Shown here one piece after another: positions 7,524-16,726 of a stretch of 64,000 nt of DNA. Each line of letters begins with the position of its first letter. The stretch's first letter is position 1. Origin of the DNA: Agrococcus jejuensis (GTDB lineage Bacteria > Actinomycetota > Actinomycetes > Actinomycetales > Microbacteriaceae); assembly GCF_007679035.1 (NCBI RefSeq), contig NZ_VEFR01000005.1:124001-188000 (forward strand), in the 5' to 3' direction. The position numbers and the translations under genes are program-made. A model generated the notes under the pieces. That model saw only the letters and a list, made by a program, of their open reading frames with translations. It did not search any database and was not told the origin of the DNA.

Positions 7524-8401
7524 CGACGCTCCGGATCGATGCGACGCTCGTCGAGCGTCTCGTCGCCGCGCAGCTGCCGCACCTCGCGCACCTGCCCGTG
7601 CGGCCCGTCGAGCGGCAGGGCAACGACAACCGCACCTTCCGGCTCGGGCCCGACCTCGTCGTGCGCCTGCCGAGCGCGGCGGGCTACGTCGGCGCCATCG
7701 CCGTCGAGGATCGTTGGCTGCCCGAGCTCGCGCCGCACCTGCCGGTGCCGGTGCCCGAGCCCGTCGCCGTCGGCGAGCCCGGCGACGGCTACCCGTTCCC
7801 CTGGGCGGTGCGGCGCTGGGTGTCGGGGGAGCCGCTCGAGCCCATGTCGATCGCGTCGGATGCCTTCGCGGCCGACGTCGGCGCCTTCCTGCGCGCGTTG
7901 CACCGCATCCCCGCCGCCGCCGGTCCGCCGGCGGGGGAGCGCACCTTCCACCGCGGCGCGCACCTCGGCGTCTACGACGCCGACGTGCGTCGCGCACTCG
8001 GCGCGATCGGCTGGACCATCGACGCGGACGCGGCGGAGGCGATCTGGGAGCAGGCGCTGGCGTGGTCGTGGCACGAGGCGCCGGTGTGGGTGCACGGCGA
8101 CGTCGCCGCGACGAACCTGCTGCAGGTCGACGGACGCCTCGCCGGCGTCATCGACTTCGGCCAGCTCGGCGTCGGCGACCCCGCGTGCGACCTCGTGCTC
8201 GCCTGGACCGGGCTCGACGCCTCCGGCCGCCGCGTGCTGCGCGACGCCGTCGGCCTGGACGACGACACGTGGCGGCGGGCGCGCGGCTGGGCGCTGTGGA
8301 AGGCGCTCGTCACGCTCGCCGACCCCGACGCGGCGCAGCGCGACGTGCAGGCGCGGGCGCTCGCCGCGGTGCTCGCAGACCCGATCGTCGACGAGCGGTA
8401 G
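7520..8401 (+). CDS. Aminoglycoside phosphotransferase (APH)-family kinase
   Basis: A 293-residue kinase-like protein. The Brenner-type catalytic motif HGDVAATN is at residues 192-199 (Asp194 catalytic, Asn199 metal), and the metal-binding IDFGQLGVGDP follows at 211-221. The N-lobe has QGNDNRTFRLG and VVRLPSA, which fit the ATP-binding sheet. Family members phosphorylate aminoglycosides, macrolides, homoserine-like alcohols or sugars; sequence alone does not say which, and resistance should not be assumed. GTG 7520 overlaps the tetR stop codon by four bases, so it is co-expressed with the regulator. Confidence 0.85.
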   Translation: MTTLRIDATLVERLVAAQLPHLAHLPVRPVERQGNDNRTFRLGPDLVVRLPSAAGYVGAIAVEDRWLPELAPHLPVPVPEPVAVGEPGDGYPFPWAVRRWVSGEPLEPMSIASDAFAADVGAFLRALHRIPAAAGPPAGERTFHRGAHLGVYDADVRRALGAIGWTIDADAAEAIWEQALAWSWHEAPVWVHGDVAATNLLQVDGRLAGVIDFGQLGVGDPACDLVLAWTGLDASGRRVLRDAVGLDDDTWRRARGWALWKALVTLADPDAAQRDVQARALAAVLADPIVDER

Positions 8402-8404
8402 GGG

Positions 8405-9970
8405 TCAGCGCCAGCCGGGCAGCCAGTAGCGCAGGCGCAGCAGGTCCTCGTGCTCCCACACGCCGTACCAGAGGGGTGCGAAGAAGATCGTGGCCGCGAT
8501 CGCCAGCACGACGAGCGCCGCGACGACGATGCGCCCCACGAGGGCGGTCGTCGGCCGCACGCAACCGTGCACGAGCCGCCACAGCAGGTAGGCGAGCCCG
8601 ATGACGAGGAACGGCTCGAACACGATCGTGTAGAACGCGAAGATCGTGCGGTCGGGGAAGGCGAGCCAGGGCACGTAGCCGGCGGCGACGGCGACGACGA
8701 GGAACGCGGCGGTGCGGTCGAGCCGCGAGCCCATGCGATAGAGCAGCACCGCGAGCGCCGCGACGGCCGGGTACCAGATCACGGGGTTCGCGAGGGCGGT
8801 GATGAACGTCATCTGGTCGCCGTCGAGATGCAGCAGGAACGCCGTGGGGCGCAGCAGCAGCAGCCACTGCCACGCGGGGCTCTCGAACGGGTGGTCGTTG
8901 GTGAGGCCGACGTGGAACGTCCACATCTGCTCGTGGTAGTGCCACAGCGCCTGCAGCCGTTCCGGCACCCATGCGAGCGCGCCGGTGAGCAGCTCGCCCG
9001 GGTTGTCGCGCGCCCACGACGAGCCGTAGCCGCCACCGAACCAGCCCGTCCACGACACGAGGTAGACCGCGAGGGCGGGCAGCATGACGAGCACGAGGCT
9101 CGTGGGCGCCTGGGTGAGCAGCGTGCCGACGTGCCAGCCGCGGATGCCCGCGCGGCGCCGGTCGAGCGCGTCGAGCGCCACCGACCACAGGCCGAACGCG
9201 GCGACGAAGTACAGGCCCGACCACTTCACGGCGCATGCGGCACCGAGCAGCGCGCCGGCGGCGACGACCCAGGGTCTCGACCACAGCGCCGGCCCGAGCC
9301 AGGATCCCGGATGCGCATGCCGCCAGCGCACGATGCGCGCCGGTGCGCCGCGACGATCGAGCAGCAGCGCGGCGGCGGCGGCGAGCACGAAGAGCGCGAG
9401 CGTCTGGTCGAGCAGCACCGTACGGCTCATCACGATGGCCTGGCCGTCGATCGCGAGGAGGAGGCCCGCGAGCGCACCGAAGGTCCACGAGCGCGTGAGG
9501 CCGCGCGCGACGAGCATCGTGAGCACGACGACGAGCACCCCGACGAGCGCCGCGGGCCAGCGCCACGCGAACGGGTCGTCGATGCCGCCGAGGCCCATGC
9601 CGAGGCCGAGGATCCACTTGCCGAGCGGCGGGTGCACGACGAACGAGGGCGTCGACTGCAGCGTGGACTCGCCGTCGACGAACGCGGCGTTCGCGTCGTC
9701 GGGCCACTGCCCCTCGTAGCCGAGCTGCCAGAGCGAGAACGCGTCCTTGACGTAGTACGTCTCGTCGAACACGAGCTCGTGGGGGTTGCCGAGGTTCGCG
9801 AACCGCAGCGTGGCGGCGAGCGCGACGACGCCGATCGGCGCTGCGAGGTCGATGAGGCGACGCGCCCGCGGCGTGCGCAGCGGAGCGAGGAGGTCGCGGC
9901 GCGGTGCGGCGGGCTCCGAGGCGACCGGCTGCGCGTCCGGATGCTCGGGGCTGGCGTCCGTGAGCGTCAC
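8405..9970 (-). CDS. pmt: Polyprenol-phosphate-mannose-dependent protein O-mannosyltransferase
   Basis: A 521-residue integral membrane glycosyltransferase of family GT39. The catalytic acidic pair Asp69-Glu70 sits in VFDETYYVKDAF, in the first extracytoplasmic loop after the first transmembrane helix; the PMT-type VHPPLGKW motif follows near residue 115. About ten hydrophobic segments follow. It transfers mannose from polyprenyl-phosphate to Ser/Thr of exported proteins, which fits the Ser/Thr-rich linkers of exported proteins encoded in this window. The GTG start at 9970 follows GGGAGG. It is divergent from rsmI, the usual arrangement in actinobacteria. Confidence 0.92.
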   Translation of the reverse strand: MTLTDASPEHPDAQPVASEPAAPRRDLLAPLRTPRARRLIDLAAPIGVVALAATLRFANLGNPHELVFDETYYVKDAFSLWQLGYEGQWPDDANAAFVDGESTLQSTPSFVVHPPLGKWILGLGMGLGGIDDPFAWRWPAALVGVLVVVLTMLVARGLTRSWTFGALAGLLLAIDGQAIVMSRTVLLDQTLALFVLAAAAALLLDRRGAPARIVRWRHAHPGSWLGPALWSRPWVVAAGALLGAACAVKWSGLYFVAAFGLWSVALDALDRRRAGIRGWHVGTLLTQAPTSLVLVMLPALAVYLVSWTGWFGGGYGSSWARDNPGELLTGALAWVPERLQALWHYHEQMWTFHVGLTNDHPFESPAWQWLLLLRPTAFLLHLDGDQMTFITALANPVIWYPAVAALAVLLYRMGSRLDRTAAFLVVAVAAGYVPWLAFPDRTIFAFYTIVFEPFLVIGLAYLLWRLVHGCVRPTTALVGRIVVAALVVLAIAATIFFAPLWYGVWEHEDLLRLRYWLPGWR

Positions 9971-10012
9971 TCGGCGATCCTCCCACGGGGCGATGGGTGC
10001 TTGGATCGATGC

Positions 10013-10837
10013 ATGCTCCTCGTCGCCGCCACGCCCATCGGCAATCTCGGCGACGCGACCACGCGGCTGCGCGAGGCGCTCGCCTCCGCTCCCGTGATCG
10101 CGGCGGAGGACACCCGCACCGCGCAGCGCCTGCTCGCGGCGCTGCACGTCGAGCGCGACGAGCGCCCGCGCCTCGTCGCGGTGCACGAGCACACCGAGGA
10201 CGCCCTGGCCCCCGAGCTCGCCGAGCAGGCGCGCGAGACCGACGTGCTGCTGCTCACCGACGCCGGCATGCCCACGGTCTCCGACCCGGGCTACCGCCTC
10301 GTGCAGGCGGCGATCGCGGCCGACGTGCCCGTGACGGTGCTGCCGGGCCCGTCGGCGGTGCTCACGGCGCTCGCGCTGTCGGGCCTGCCGACCGATCGCT
10401 TCGCGTTCGACGGCTTCCTCCCGCGCAAGCAGGGCGAGCGTCGCACCGCGCTGCGCGCGCTCGCCGACGAGCGCCGCACCGTCGTGCTGTTCGAGTCGCC
10501 GCACCGCCTCGCCGACGCGCTCGCCGACGTCGCGCACGAGCTCGGCGATCGTCCCGTCGCCGTCGCGCGCGAGCTCACGAAGCGCTTCGAGGAGGTGCGT
10601 CGGGGCACGGCTGCCGAGCTCGAGCCATGGGCGCGCGAGGGCGTGAAGGGCGAGATCGTGCTGGTGATCGGGGGCGCGACGCCCGCGCCTGCATCCCTCG
10701 ACGACGCCGTCGCCGACGTGCTCGTCCGCGTCGCCGCGGGGGAGCGGCTCAAGGACGCCGCCGCGGCCGTCGCCGACGAGACGGGCCGCGGCAAGCGCGA
10801 GCTGTACGACGCCGCGCTCGCGGCCCGTCGCGGCTGA
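10013..10837 (+). CDS. rsmI: 16S rRNA (cytidine(1402)-2'-O)-methyltransferase RsmI
   Basis: A 274-residue SAM-dependent methyltransferase of the tetrapyrrole-methylase fold that 2'-O-methylates C1402 in the ribosomal P site. Signature segments are TPIGNLGD (7-14), AEDTR (31-35), LLTDAGMPTVSDPG (80-93) and LPGPSAVLTALALSGLPTDRF. Length is normal. ATG 10013 starts at the first beta strand; an overlapping out-of-frame ATG lies at 10009. The gene precedes metG, a conserved actinobacterial order, and is divergent from the mannosyltransferase gene. Confidence 0.96.
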   Translation: MLLVAATPIGNLGDATTRLREALASAPVIAAEDTRTAQRLLAALHVERDERPRLVAVHEHTEDALAPELAEQARETDVLLLTDAGMPTVSDPGYRLVQAAIAADVPVTVLPGPSAVLTALALSGLPTDRFAFDGFLPRKQGERRTALRALADERRTVVLFESPHRLADALADVAHELGDRPVAVARELTKRFEEVRRGTAAELEPWAREGVKGEIVLVIGGATPAPASLDDAVADVLVRVAAGERLKDAAAAVADETGRGKRELYDAALAARRG

Positions 10838-10885
10838 CCGCGCGTGCGCAGGCGGCACGCGGCGTAACCACGCCCGCATCCTTCG

Positions 10886-10891
10886 TAGGAT
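10886..10891 (+). promoter_or_regulatory. -10 hexamer of a probable leaderless metG transcript
   Basis: TAGGAT ends 7 bases before ATG 10899, so transcription would start at or within a base of the start codon. No convincing -35 is visible. Confidence 0.5.
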
Positions 10892-10898
10892 GGAGACC

Positions 10899-12437
10899 AT
10901 GCCTGAGCGGTTCACGGTCACGACGCCGATCTACTACGTCAACGACGTGCCGCACATCGGGCACGCATACAACGAGGTCGCGACCGACGTGCTCGCGCGC
11001 TGGCACCGCATGCGCGGCGACGACACGTTCATGCTCACGGGCACCGACGAGCACGGTCAGAAGATCATGCGCACCGCCGCGGCGCACGACACGTCGCCGC
11101 AGGAGTGGACCGACCGCCTCGTCGAGACGGCGTGGAAGCCGCAGCTCGACCTGCTCGACATCGCGAACGACGACTTCATCCGCACGACCGAGGAGCGCCA
11201 CGAGCGTGGCGTGAAGATCTTCCTGCAGCGCCTGTACGACGCCGGCTGGATCTACCACGGCGAGTTCGAGGCCGAGTACTGCGTCGGCTGCGAGGAGTAC
11301 AAGACGGCGAGCGACCTCGTGCCCGGCACGGGCGAGTACGAGGGGCAGCTGGTCTGCGCCATCCACTCGCGTCCCGTCGAGACGGTGCGCGAGGCGAACT
11401 ACTTCTTCAAGCTCTCCGAGTTCCAGCAGCAGCTGCTCGACCTCTACGCCGACCGCCCCGACTACGTGCAGCCCGAGCACGTGCGCAACGAGGTGCGGTC
11501 GTTCGTGTCGCAGGGGCTCACCGACCTGTCGATCAGCCGCTCGACCTTCGACTGGGGCATCGAGGTGCCGTGGGACGAGGACCACGTCGTCTACGTGTGG
11601 TTCGAGGCGCTGCTCAACTACGTCACGGCGATCGGCTACGGCGTCGACGACGAGACGTTCGAGCGGCGCTGGCCCGCCGTGCACATCGTCGGCAAGGACA
11701 TCGCCCGATTCCACGCCGTCATCTGGCCCGCGATGCAGATGGCCGCCGGGATCCCGGTCTCCGACCACGTGTTCGGCCACGGCTGGCTGCTCGTGGGCGG
11801 CGAGAAGATGTCGAAGTCGAAGGCGACGGGCATCGAGCCGCGGCAGATCACCGACGTGTTCGGCGTCGACGCCTTCCGCTACTACTTCATGCGCGCCATC
11901 GCCTTCGGCTCCGACGGCTCGTTCTCGTGGGAGGACCTCGACGCCCGCTACCACTCGGAGCTCGCGAACGGCCTCGGCAACCTCGCGTCGCGCGCGATCG
12001 CGATGGTGCAGAAGTACCGCGACGGCGTCGTGCCCGACGTCGCGCCCGTGCCCGAGGTCGCCGAGCTGCTCGAGGCGTCGGTGACGCGGGCGGATGCGGC
12101 GATCGACCGCTTCCAGATCCACGAGGCCATCGACCAGGCGATGCGCATCGTCGACCGCCTCAACGGCTTCGTCACCGAGCAGGCGCCCTGGGTGCTCGCG
12201 AAGGACGACGCCCGCCAGGACGAGCTCGACGCCGTGCTCGCGACGCTCGTGCAGGGCATCGGCACGGCCGCGATCCTGCTCGCCCCCGTCATGACCCGCT
12301 CGACGCAGTCGCTCTGGGCCGCCGTCGGCGGCGAGGGCGAGGTGCGCGACCAGCCCATCCGCTCGGCGCACGCATGGCGCGGCACGGGTCGGGTCGAGAC
12401 GATCCCGCCGCTGTTCCCGCGGGTCGAGGCGCAGTGA
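10899..12437 (+). CDS. metG: Methionyl-tRNA synthetase
   Basis: A 512-residue class I aminoacyl-tRNA synthetase that charges tRNA-Met. The HIGH motif is HIGH at residues 19-22 (NDVPHIGHAY) and the KMSKS motif is at 303-307. The knuckle region carries CVGC and a later CAIH, a potential metal site. There is no C-terminal tRNA-binding extension, so it is the short form typical of actinobacteria. ATG 10890 is in frame, but 10899 gives the usual N-terminus (PERFTVTTPIYYVND) and lies 7 bases after TAGGAT. Its stop overlaps the next GTG. Confidence 0.97.
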   Translation: MPERFTVTTPIYYVNDVPHIGHAYNEVATDVLARWHRMRGDDTFMLTGTDEHGQKIMRTAAAHDTSPQEWTDRLVETAWKPQLDLLDIANDDFIRTTEERHERGVKIFLQRLYDAGWIYHGEFEAEYCVGCEEYKTASDLVPGTGEYEGQLVCAIHSRPVETVREANYFFKLSEFQQQLLDLYADRPDYVQPEHVRNEVRSFVSQGLTDLSISRSTFDWGIEVPWDEDHVVYVWFEALLNYVTAIGYGVDDETFERRWPAVHIVGKDIARFHAVIWPAMQMAAGIPVSDHVFGHGWLLVGGEKMSKSKATGIEPRQITDVFGVDAFRYYFMRAIAFGSDGSFSWEDLDARYHSELANGLGNLASRAIAMVQKYRDGVVPDVAPVPEVAELLEASVTRADAAIDRFQIHEAIDQAMRIVDRLNGFVTEQAPWVLAKDDARQDELDAVLATLVQGIGTAAILLAPVMTRSTQSLWAAVGGEGEVRDQPIRSAHAWRGTGRVETIPPLFPRVEAQ

Positions 12438-12874
12438 CCGGCACCGACGGCTTCGACCGCGGCGTCCCCGGCGCCGACGGGCCGCTGCTCGACGACCCGT
12501 CGATCGGCGACGAGCCGGCCGCCGCGCCGGCAGCCCACGCGGTGTTCTCGTTCGGCACGCTGCGCCAGGAGTCGGTGCAGCAGACGCTGTACGGCGGCAC
12601 GGTGCCGACGGTGCCCGACGCCCTCGTCGGCTGGCGCCTCACGACGGTGCGCATCACCGACCCCGCCGTGATCGCGGCGTCGGGCAGCGACCTCCATCCC
12701 GGCATCGAGCGCTCCGGCGACGTCGCCGACCGCGTCGACGGCGGCGTGCTGACCCTCGACGACGAGGCGCTCGCGGCGACCGATCGCTACGAGTCGGTCG
12801 GCTACGAGCGCACGACGATCGTGCTGGCCTCGGGCCGCGAGGCGTGGATCTACGTGCCGCGCACCGCGGGCTGA
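12434..12874 (+). CDS. Gamma-glutamylcyclotransferase (AIG2-like) family protein
   Basis: A 146-residue protein. After an acidic, probably disordered N-terminus of ~35 residues comes FSFGTLRQESVQQTLYG, matching the substrate-binding YGTL-like loop of the GGCT/AIG2 beta-barrel fold; GGVLTLDDEALAATDRYES fits the region that carries the catalytic acid in the family. The first aromatic of the loop is Phe rather than Tyr. The substrate is not known. GTG 12434 overlaps the metG stop by four bases, so the two are co-translated. Confidence 0.8.
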   Translation: MTGTDGFDRGVPGADGPLLDDPSIGDEPAAAPAAHAVFSFGTLRQESVQQTLYGGTVPTVPDALVGWRLTTVRITDPAVIAASGSDLHPGIERSGDVADRVDGGVLTLDDEALAATDRYESVGYERTTIVLASGREAWIYVPRTAG

Positions 12875-12951
12875 GCCGAGCCCTCGCCAGCGTCGGGGGA
12901 GCGGGCTAGCGTCGGAGTCGGCGCATGGCGCGCCGACCCAGGAGGCATCCC

Positions 12952-13419
12952 GTGACGACCACGACCCACGAGCGCGTCGGCGACCAGGGCATCGTGCATC
13001 GGCGCACGTTCCAGGCGTCGGTCGAGGACGTGCACCGCGCGCACACGACGGCCGACCTGTTCGTGCGATGGATGGGGCCGCGCGGCAGCCACGTGCGCCT
13101 CGACCACTTCGACCCCACGACGGGCGGCGCGTTCGACTACACCGTCGAGGTCGGCGAGGGGCGCTACCGCTTCTGGGGCTCGTACCACGAGGTGCTGCCG
13201 ACGCGGATCGTGCACACGTGGCAGTTCGAGGGCGAGCACGGCGTGACCCTCGAGATGCTCGACCTCGTCGAGGTGGCGCCCGGCCTCACCGACCTCGTCG
13301 TCACGTCGACGTACTCGTCGAAGGAGGCGTGCGACCAGATGGTGGAGTCGGGGCTCGACGAGGGCGGGATGGACTCGGACTTCGAGCGCCTCGACGAGCT
13401 GCTGGCGCAGCTGGCCTGA
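12952..13419 (+). CDS. SRPBCC (AHSA1-like) domain protein
   Basis: A 155-residue START/Bet v1-like protein of the activator-of-Hsp90 homology (AHSA1) type. The pattern RTFQASVEDVHRAHTTADLFVRWMGP followed by F-D-Y-T, G-SYHEV, RIVHTWQF and a helix near the C-terminus is typical. Such proteins bind hydrophobic ligands in a cavity; none can be named here. GTG 12952 follows AGGAGG at the right distance. A TAGCGT -10-like hexamer lies at 12906-12911. Confidence 0.88.
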   Translation: MTTTTHERVGDQGIVHRRTFQASVEDVHRAHTTADLFVRWMGPRGSHVRLDHFDPTTGGAFDYTVEVGEGRYRFWGSYHEVLPTRIVHTWQFEGEHGVTLEMLDLVEVAPGLTDLVVTSTYSSKEACDQMVESGLDEGGMDSDFERLDELLAQLA

Positions 13420-13426
13420 CGCCGGG

Positions 13427-13807
13427 CTAGGGCAGCGGCGGCACGTCGACGTCGACGTCCGGGTCGAAGCCGAGTCCCACGATCCTCATCGTGAGCGGCG
13501 CATCCGTCGGCACCGGGCCCGGCAGTCGCAGCACGTAGTGCCACGGCACGGGCTCGCGACGCGGTCCCGTGCCGATCGAGGGCTGGAACACGGCGTGCAC
13601 GGCGTCGCCGACGCGACGGGTCGTGATCGCGACGGGCGCGGCTCCGATCGGCGCGCGCAATGCGACGACGACGCGGTCGGCGTCGATGCGGCGCACGATC
13701 GGCCCGCGGCCGAGCGCCCGCTCGGGCATGCCGTCGGGCAGGCCGCGTCTCGCGGCCCGCTCGACGCGCATCCCCTCGACGATGCGCGGCTGGCGCTCGT
13801 CGACCAC
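13427..13807 (-). CDS. Small hypothetical protein
   Basis: A 126-residue open frame with normal codon bias for this genome. GTG 13807 overlaps the last base of the upstream lipoprotein stop (TAGTG), which supports translation by re-initiation. The protein has an Arg-rich N-terminal third, then a beta-rich region ending in a Pro/Asp tail (DPDVDVDVPPLP). I recognise no family. No signal peptide of its own. The gene converges on the SRPBCC gene with 7 bases between stops. Confidence 0.5.
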   Translation of the reverse strand: MVDERQPRIVEGMRVERAARRGLPDGMPERALGRGPIVRRIDADRVVVALRAPIGAAPVAITTRRVGDAVHAVFQPSIGTGPRREPVPWHYVLRLPGPVPTDAPLTMRIVGLGFDPDVDVDVPPLP

Positions 13808-14334
13808 TACGGTGCGAGCGGCACGACGGTCGGCTCGGCGCCCTCCTGCAGGCCCGTGATCGAGACCTCCACGGTCTGCGTCGCGTCGACGCCCTCGGTG
13901 AGCGGGAACTCCCAGCCGTAGACGCGGAAGTCGGCGGTGCACATCATGTCGCCGGACGGCGGGGCGAAGGCGACCGTGATCGCCGTCTCGTCCTCGACCG
14001 TGGCGCCCACGGGCGATGCGACGCAGCTCGACGAGCCCGAGCCGCCCACGATGACCGTGAGCGTCGTGCCGGCCTCGGCCCACTCGACGACGGGGAACGA
14101 CGGCGCCCCCATGGCGTCGGAGAGGCGGGGGTCGTCGTCGGGGATCGCCGTGGGGTCGCCCGCGGCGGGCGGCGCCGAGTCGATCGGGCTGGGGGTCGTC
14201 GACGAGGTGGGCTCGTCGCTGGGCTCGCCGGATGCGCCGGGGCTGGTCGTCGACGAGCATGCGGCGGTGAGCGCGAGCCCCGCCGCGGCGAGCACCGCGA
14301 GGGCGGTGCGGGTCGTGCGCGTGATGGTGGTCAT
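13807..14334 (-). CDS. Lipoprotein of unknown function
   Basis: A 175-residue predicted lipoprotein: basic N-terminus (MTTITRTTRT), hydrophobic core and a lipobox ending TAAC near residue 26, then a Ser/Thr/Pro/Asp linker and a ~100-residue beta-rich domain with three cysteines. I recognise no family. A strong ribosome site (AAGGAGG) precedes ATG 14334. It is divergent from tatD and probably co-transcribed with the small gene downstream. Confidence 0.8.
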   Translation of the reverse strand: MTTITRTTRTALAVLAAAGLALTAACSSTTSPGASGEPSDEPTSSTTPSPIDSAPPAAGDPTAIPDDDPRLSDAMGAPSFPVVEWAEAGTTLTVIVGGSGSSSCVASPVGATVEDETAITVAFAPPSGDMMCTADFRVYGWEFPLTEGVDATQTVEVSITGLQEGAEPTVVPLAP

Positions 14335-14481
14335 GTCGGCCTCCTTCGACTCCTCTCGAGCATGGCGCACGCGGAGGGGCGGCACCACACAACCGCGGGT
14401 GCGAGTCGTTCGTCCGGTCGCTCGTGCGATCGCCGAGACCGGCCATGGCTCGCACCGACGATCGGCATGGCTGGGCGCGCC

Positions 14482-14487
14482 TAGGCT
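14482..14487 (+). promoter_or_regulatory. -10 hexamer of a probable leaderless tatD transcript
   Basis: TAGGCT ends 6 bases before GTG 14494, so the GTG itself is the likely transcription start. No ribosome site precedes it. Confidence 0.5.
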
Positions 14488-14493
14488 GGTCAG

Positions 14494-15399
14494 GTGCCGC
14501 TGCCCGATGAGCCAGGACCCCACTCGCTGCCAGGCGGCGAGTACGTGCGCGAGCGTTCGAGCGAGGGGCGCGACCTCACGCGGCCGCCCGAGCCCGCGCC
14601 GCTGGCCGTGCCGGTGTACGACAACCACACGCACCTCGAGATCAAGGACGGGGATGCGTTCGGCTACCGCGAGGCGCTCGACGCCGCCGAGCGCTCGGGC
14701 GTCGCCGGCGTGATCCAGGTCGGCGGCGACGTGCCGTCGTCGGAGTGGTCGGCCGCGCTCGCCGAGCTCGACCCGCGCGTGCTCGCGGCCGTCGCGCTGC
14801 ATCCGAACGAGGCGCCCGGCTACGCCGACGCCGACACGCTCTTCGACGCGCTCGGCCGCATCGACGAGCTCGCCGGGCAGCCGCGCGTGCGTGCCGTGGG
14901 CGAGACGGGCCTCGACTTCTTCCGCACCGGCGAGGACGGCAGGCGCGCGCAGCACGAGTCGTTCGAGGCGCACATCGACATCGCGAAGCGTCACGGCATC
15001 GCGCTGCAGATCCACGACCGCGATGCGCACGACGCCGTCGTCGAGACCCTGCTGCGCGTCGGCGCCCCGGAGCGCACGGTCTTCCACTGCTTCTCGGGCG
15101 ACGAGGATCTCGCGCGCATCGCGAACGAGCACGGCTGGTACATGTCGTTCGCCGGCACGCTCACGTTCGGCAACGCGCACAACCTGCACCGCGCCATCAC
15201 GGTCACCGACCCCGAGCTGCTGCTCGTCGAGACCGACGCGCCCTTCCTGACGCCCGCGCCGCACCGCGGTCGACCGAACAGCCCGTACCTCATCCCCGTC
15301 ACGGTGCGCGCGATGGCCGAGCGCCGCGGCGTCGACGCCGACGCGCTGGCCGCGCAGCTCACCGAGAACACGCATCGCGCGTACGGTACGTGGGCATGA
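14494..15399 (+). CDS. tatD: TatD-family metal-dependent DNase
   Basis: A 301-residue TIM-barrel metallohydrolase. Metal ligands are visible: H45-x-H47 in YDNHTHLE, Glu137 and Asp141 in GETGLDFF, His198 in HCFSGD and Asp248 in ETDAPFL. Family members are 3'-5' exonucleases or D-tyrosyl deacylase-like enzymes. The N-terminal ~40 residues are a Pro/Glu-rich extension. The gene sits between metG and rsmA; in many actinobacteria an rpf gene separates tatD and rsmA, but here tatD's TGA overlaps the rsmA ATG. Confidence 0.94.
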   Translation: MPLPDEPGPHSLPGGEYVRERSSEGRDLTRPPEPAPLAVPVYDNHTHLEIKDGDAFGYREALDAAERSGVAGVIQVGGDVPSSEWSAALAELDPRVLAAVALHPNEAPGYADADTLFDALGRIDELAGQPRVRAVGETGLDFFRTGEDGRRAQHESFEAHIDIAKRHGIALQIHDRDAHDAVVETLLRVGAPERTVFHCFSGDEDLARIANEHGWYMSFAGTLTFGNAHNLHRAITVTDPELLLVETDAPFLTPAPHRGRPNSPYLIPVTVRAMAERRGVDADALAAQLTENTHRAYGTWA

Positions 15400-16229
15400 C
15401 CCTGCTCGGCGCCACCGAGATCCGCCGCCTCGCGGCCGAGCTCGACCTCACCCCGACCAAGCGCTGGGGGCAGAACTTCGTGCACGACGCCAACACGGTG
15501 CGTCGCATCGTGCGCACCGCCGACGTCGACGGCCGCGCCGTGCTCGAGGTCGGGCCGGGCCTCGGCTCGCTCACGCTCGGGCTCACCGAGGCGGGGTGCG
15601 CCGTCACGGCCGTCGAGATCGACCAGCGCCTCGCCGAGCGCCTGCCGCGCACGCTCGCCGAGCACCAGCCCGAGGCGTCGCTCACGGTCGTGACGAAGGA
15701 TGCGCTGCTGCTCACGGCCGACGACGTCGCCGTCGCCCCCGAGGCGGTCGTCGCGAACCTGCCGTACAACGTCTCGGTGCCCGTGCTCATCCACCTGCTC
15801 GAGACGTTCTCGTCGATCGACCGCATCCTCGTGATGGTGCAGGCGGAGGTGGGGCACCGCCTCGCGGCGCCGCCCGGGTCGAAGACGTACGGGGTGCCGA
15901 GCGCGAAGGCCGCCTGGTGGGGGTCGTGGGCGCTCGAGGCCGACGTGTCGCGCCAGGTGTTCTGGCCGGTGCCGAACGTCGACAGCGTGCTCGTGGGCTT
16001 CCGCCGCGGCGAGACGCCCGGCGACGAGGCGCTGCGGAAGGCGACGTTCCGCGTGATCGACGCCGCCTTCGGACAGCGACGCAAGATGCTGCGCCAGGCC
16101 CTGTCGAGCACGTTCGGCTCGTCGGCGGAGGCGTCGACGGCGCTCGAGTCGGTCGGCATCGAGCCGACGCTGCGCGGCGAGCAGCTCGACCTCGCGGCGT
16201 TCACGCGCGCGGGGGCGCTGCTCGTCTGA
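15396..16229 (+). CDS. rsmA: 16S rRNA adenine dimethyltransferase RsmA (KsgA)
   Basis: A 277-residue SAM-dependent methyltransferase that N6-dimethylates two adjacent adenines in the 3' hairpin of 16S rRNA (A1518/A1519). Motif X (WGQNFVHD, 24-31), motif I ([11 protein letters not shown], 50-60), motif II ([10 protein letters not shown]) and the catalytic NLPY (121-124) are all intact. The C-terminal recognition domain is present. ATG 15396 overlaps the tatD stop (ATGA). The gene converges on the MmcQ/YjbR gene. Confidence 0.97.
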   Translation: MTLLGATEIRRLAAELDLTPTKRWGQNFVHDANTVRRIVRTADVDGRAVLEVGPGLGSLTLGLTEAGCAVTAVEIDQRLAERLPRTLAEHQPEASLTVVTKDALLLTADDVAVAPEAVVANLPYNVSVPVLIHLLETFSSIDRILVMVQAEVGHRLAAPPGSKTYGVPSAKAAWWGSWALEADVSRQVFWPVPNVDSVLVGFRRGETPGDEALRKATFRVIDAAFGQRRKMLRQALSSTFGSSAEASTALESVGIEPTLRGEQLDLAAFTRAGALLV

Positions 16230-16258
16230 GTCCCCGCGGAGTCTGCGTCGTCGCAGCG

Positions 16259-16645
16259 TCAGCGCGCGTCGAGCTCGCGCACGAGACGCACGGGCGCCGT
16301 GACGCGGAAGGACGCGTCGAGCAGCTCGGCCAGGCGGGCGTCGTCGAGCGTCTCGGCGTCGATCGCGACCCAGCCCGACGGGCCGAGGTAGGCGGGCGCG
16401 AACGCGCCCTCGTGCAGCAGCGCGAGCCGTTCGTCGGCCTCGAGCAGCACGCACAGCGCCCGATCGCGGCGCACGAGCTCGCCCTCGACGCGCTCGCTCG
16501 CCGTGACGTACGCGAAGACCTTGGTCGTGAAGAACGCGGGCGCTCCGTGCGACATCTTCTCCCGCGCGCCGGGCAGCGCGAGCGCCATCCGTCGCACGCG
16601 CTCCACGTGCGGCGCGGCAGGGTCGACCTTCGGCGGGTGCGCCAT
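16259..16645 (-). CDS. MmcQ/YjbR family DNA-binding protein
   Basis: A 128-residue protein of the MmcQ/YjbR (DUF419) family, a CyaY-like fold. Typical features are [17 protein letters not shown] near the N-terminus, the middle strand FAYV and the [26 protein letters not shown] segment. Function in the family is poorly known; DNA binding has been proposed. ATG 16645 lies 7 bases after TAGGGT on the minus strand, so the transcript may be leaderless. It is divergent from ispE. Confidence 0.9.
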   Translation of the reverse strand: MAHPPKVDPAAPHVERVRRMALALPGAREKMSHGAPAFFTTKVFAYVTASERVEGELVRRDRALCVLLEADERLALLHEGAFAPAYLGPSGWVAIDAETLDDARLAELLDASFRVTAPVRLVRELDAR

Positions 16646-16652
16646 GGCGGGC

Positions 16653-16658
16653 ACCCTA
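16653..16658 (-). promoter_or_regulatory. -10 hexamer of a probable leaderless mmcQ/yjbR transcript
   Basis: Read on the minus strand, TAGGGT ends 7 bases before ATG 16645; no ribosome site separates them. Confidence 0.45.
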
Positions 16659-16713
16659 CGCCCGCGCATCCCACCGCTGGGCGCACGTGCAGGATGGACC
16701 CCCGACGCGCGGC

Positions 16714-16719
16714 TAGGGT
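16714..16719 (+). promoter_or_regulatory. -10 hexamer of a probable leaderless ispE transcript
   Basis: TAGGGT ends 7 bases before GTG 16727. This supports GTG 16727 over the in-frame ATG at 16694, which would lie upstream of this promoter. Confidence 0.5.
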
Positions 16720-16726
16720 CGAAGAC

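Noticed and set aside
7520..8401. Aminoglycoside resistance gene
   Set aside because: Only the broad APH kinase fold is supported; no resistance-specific signature or mobile context is visible.
14494..16229. An rpf (resuscitation-promoting factor) gene between tatD and rsmA
   Set aside because: The tatD stop and rsmA start overlap, so there is no room; this is a lineage difference, not a hidden gene.
16694..16726. Longer ispE start at ATG 16694
   Set aside because: A TAGGGT -10 hexamer lies between it and GTG 16727, and the longer form adds residues not seen in the family.
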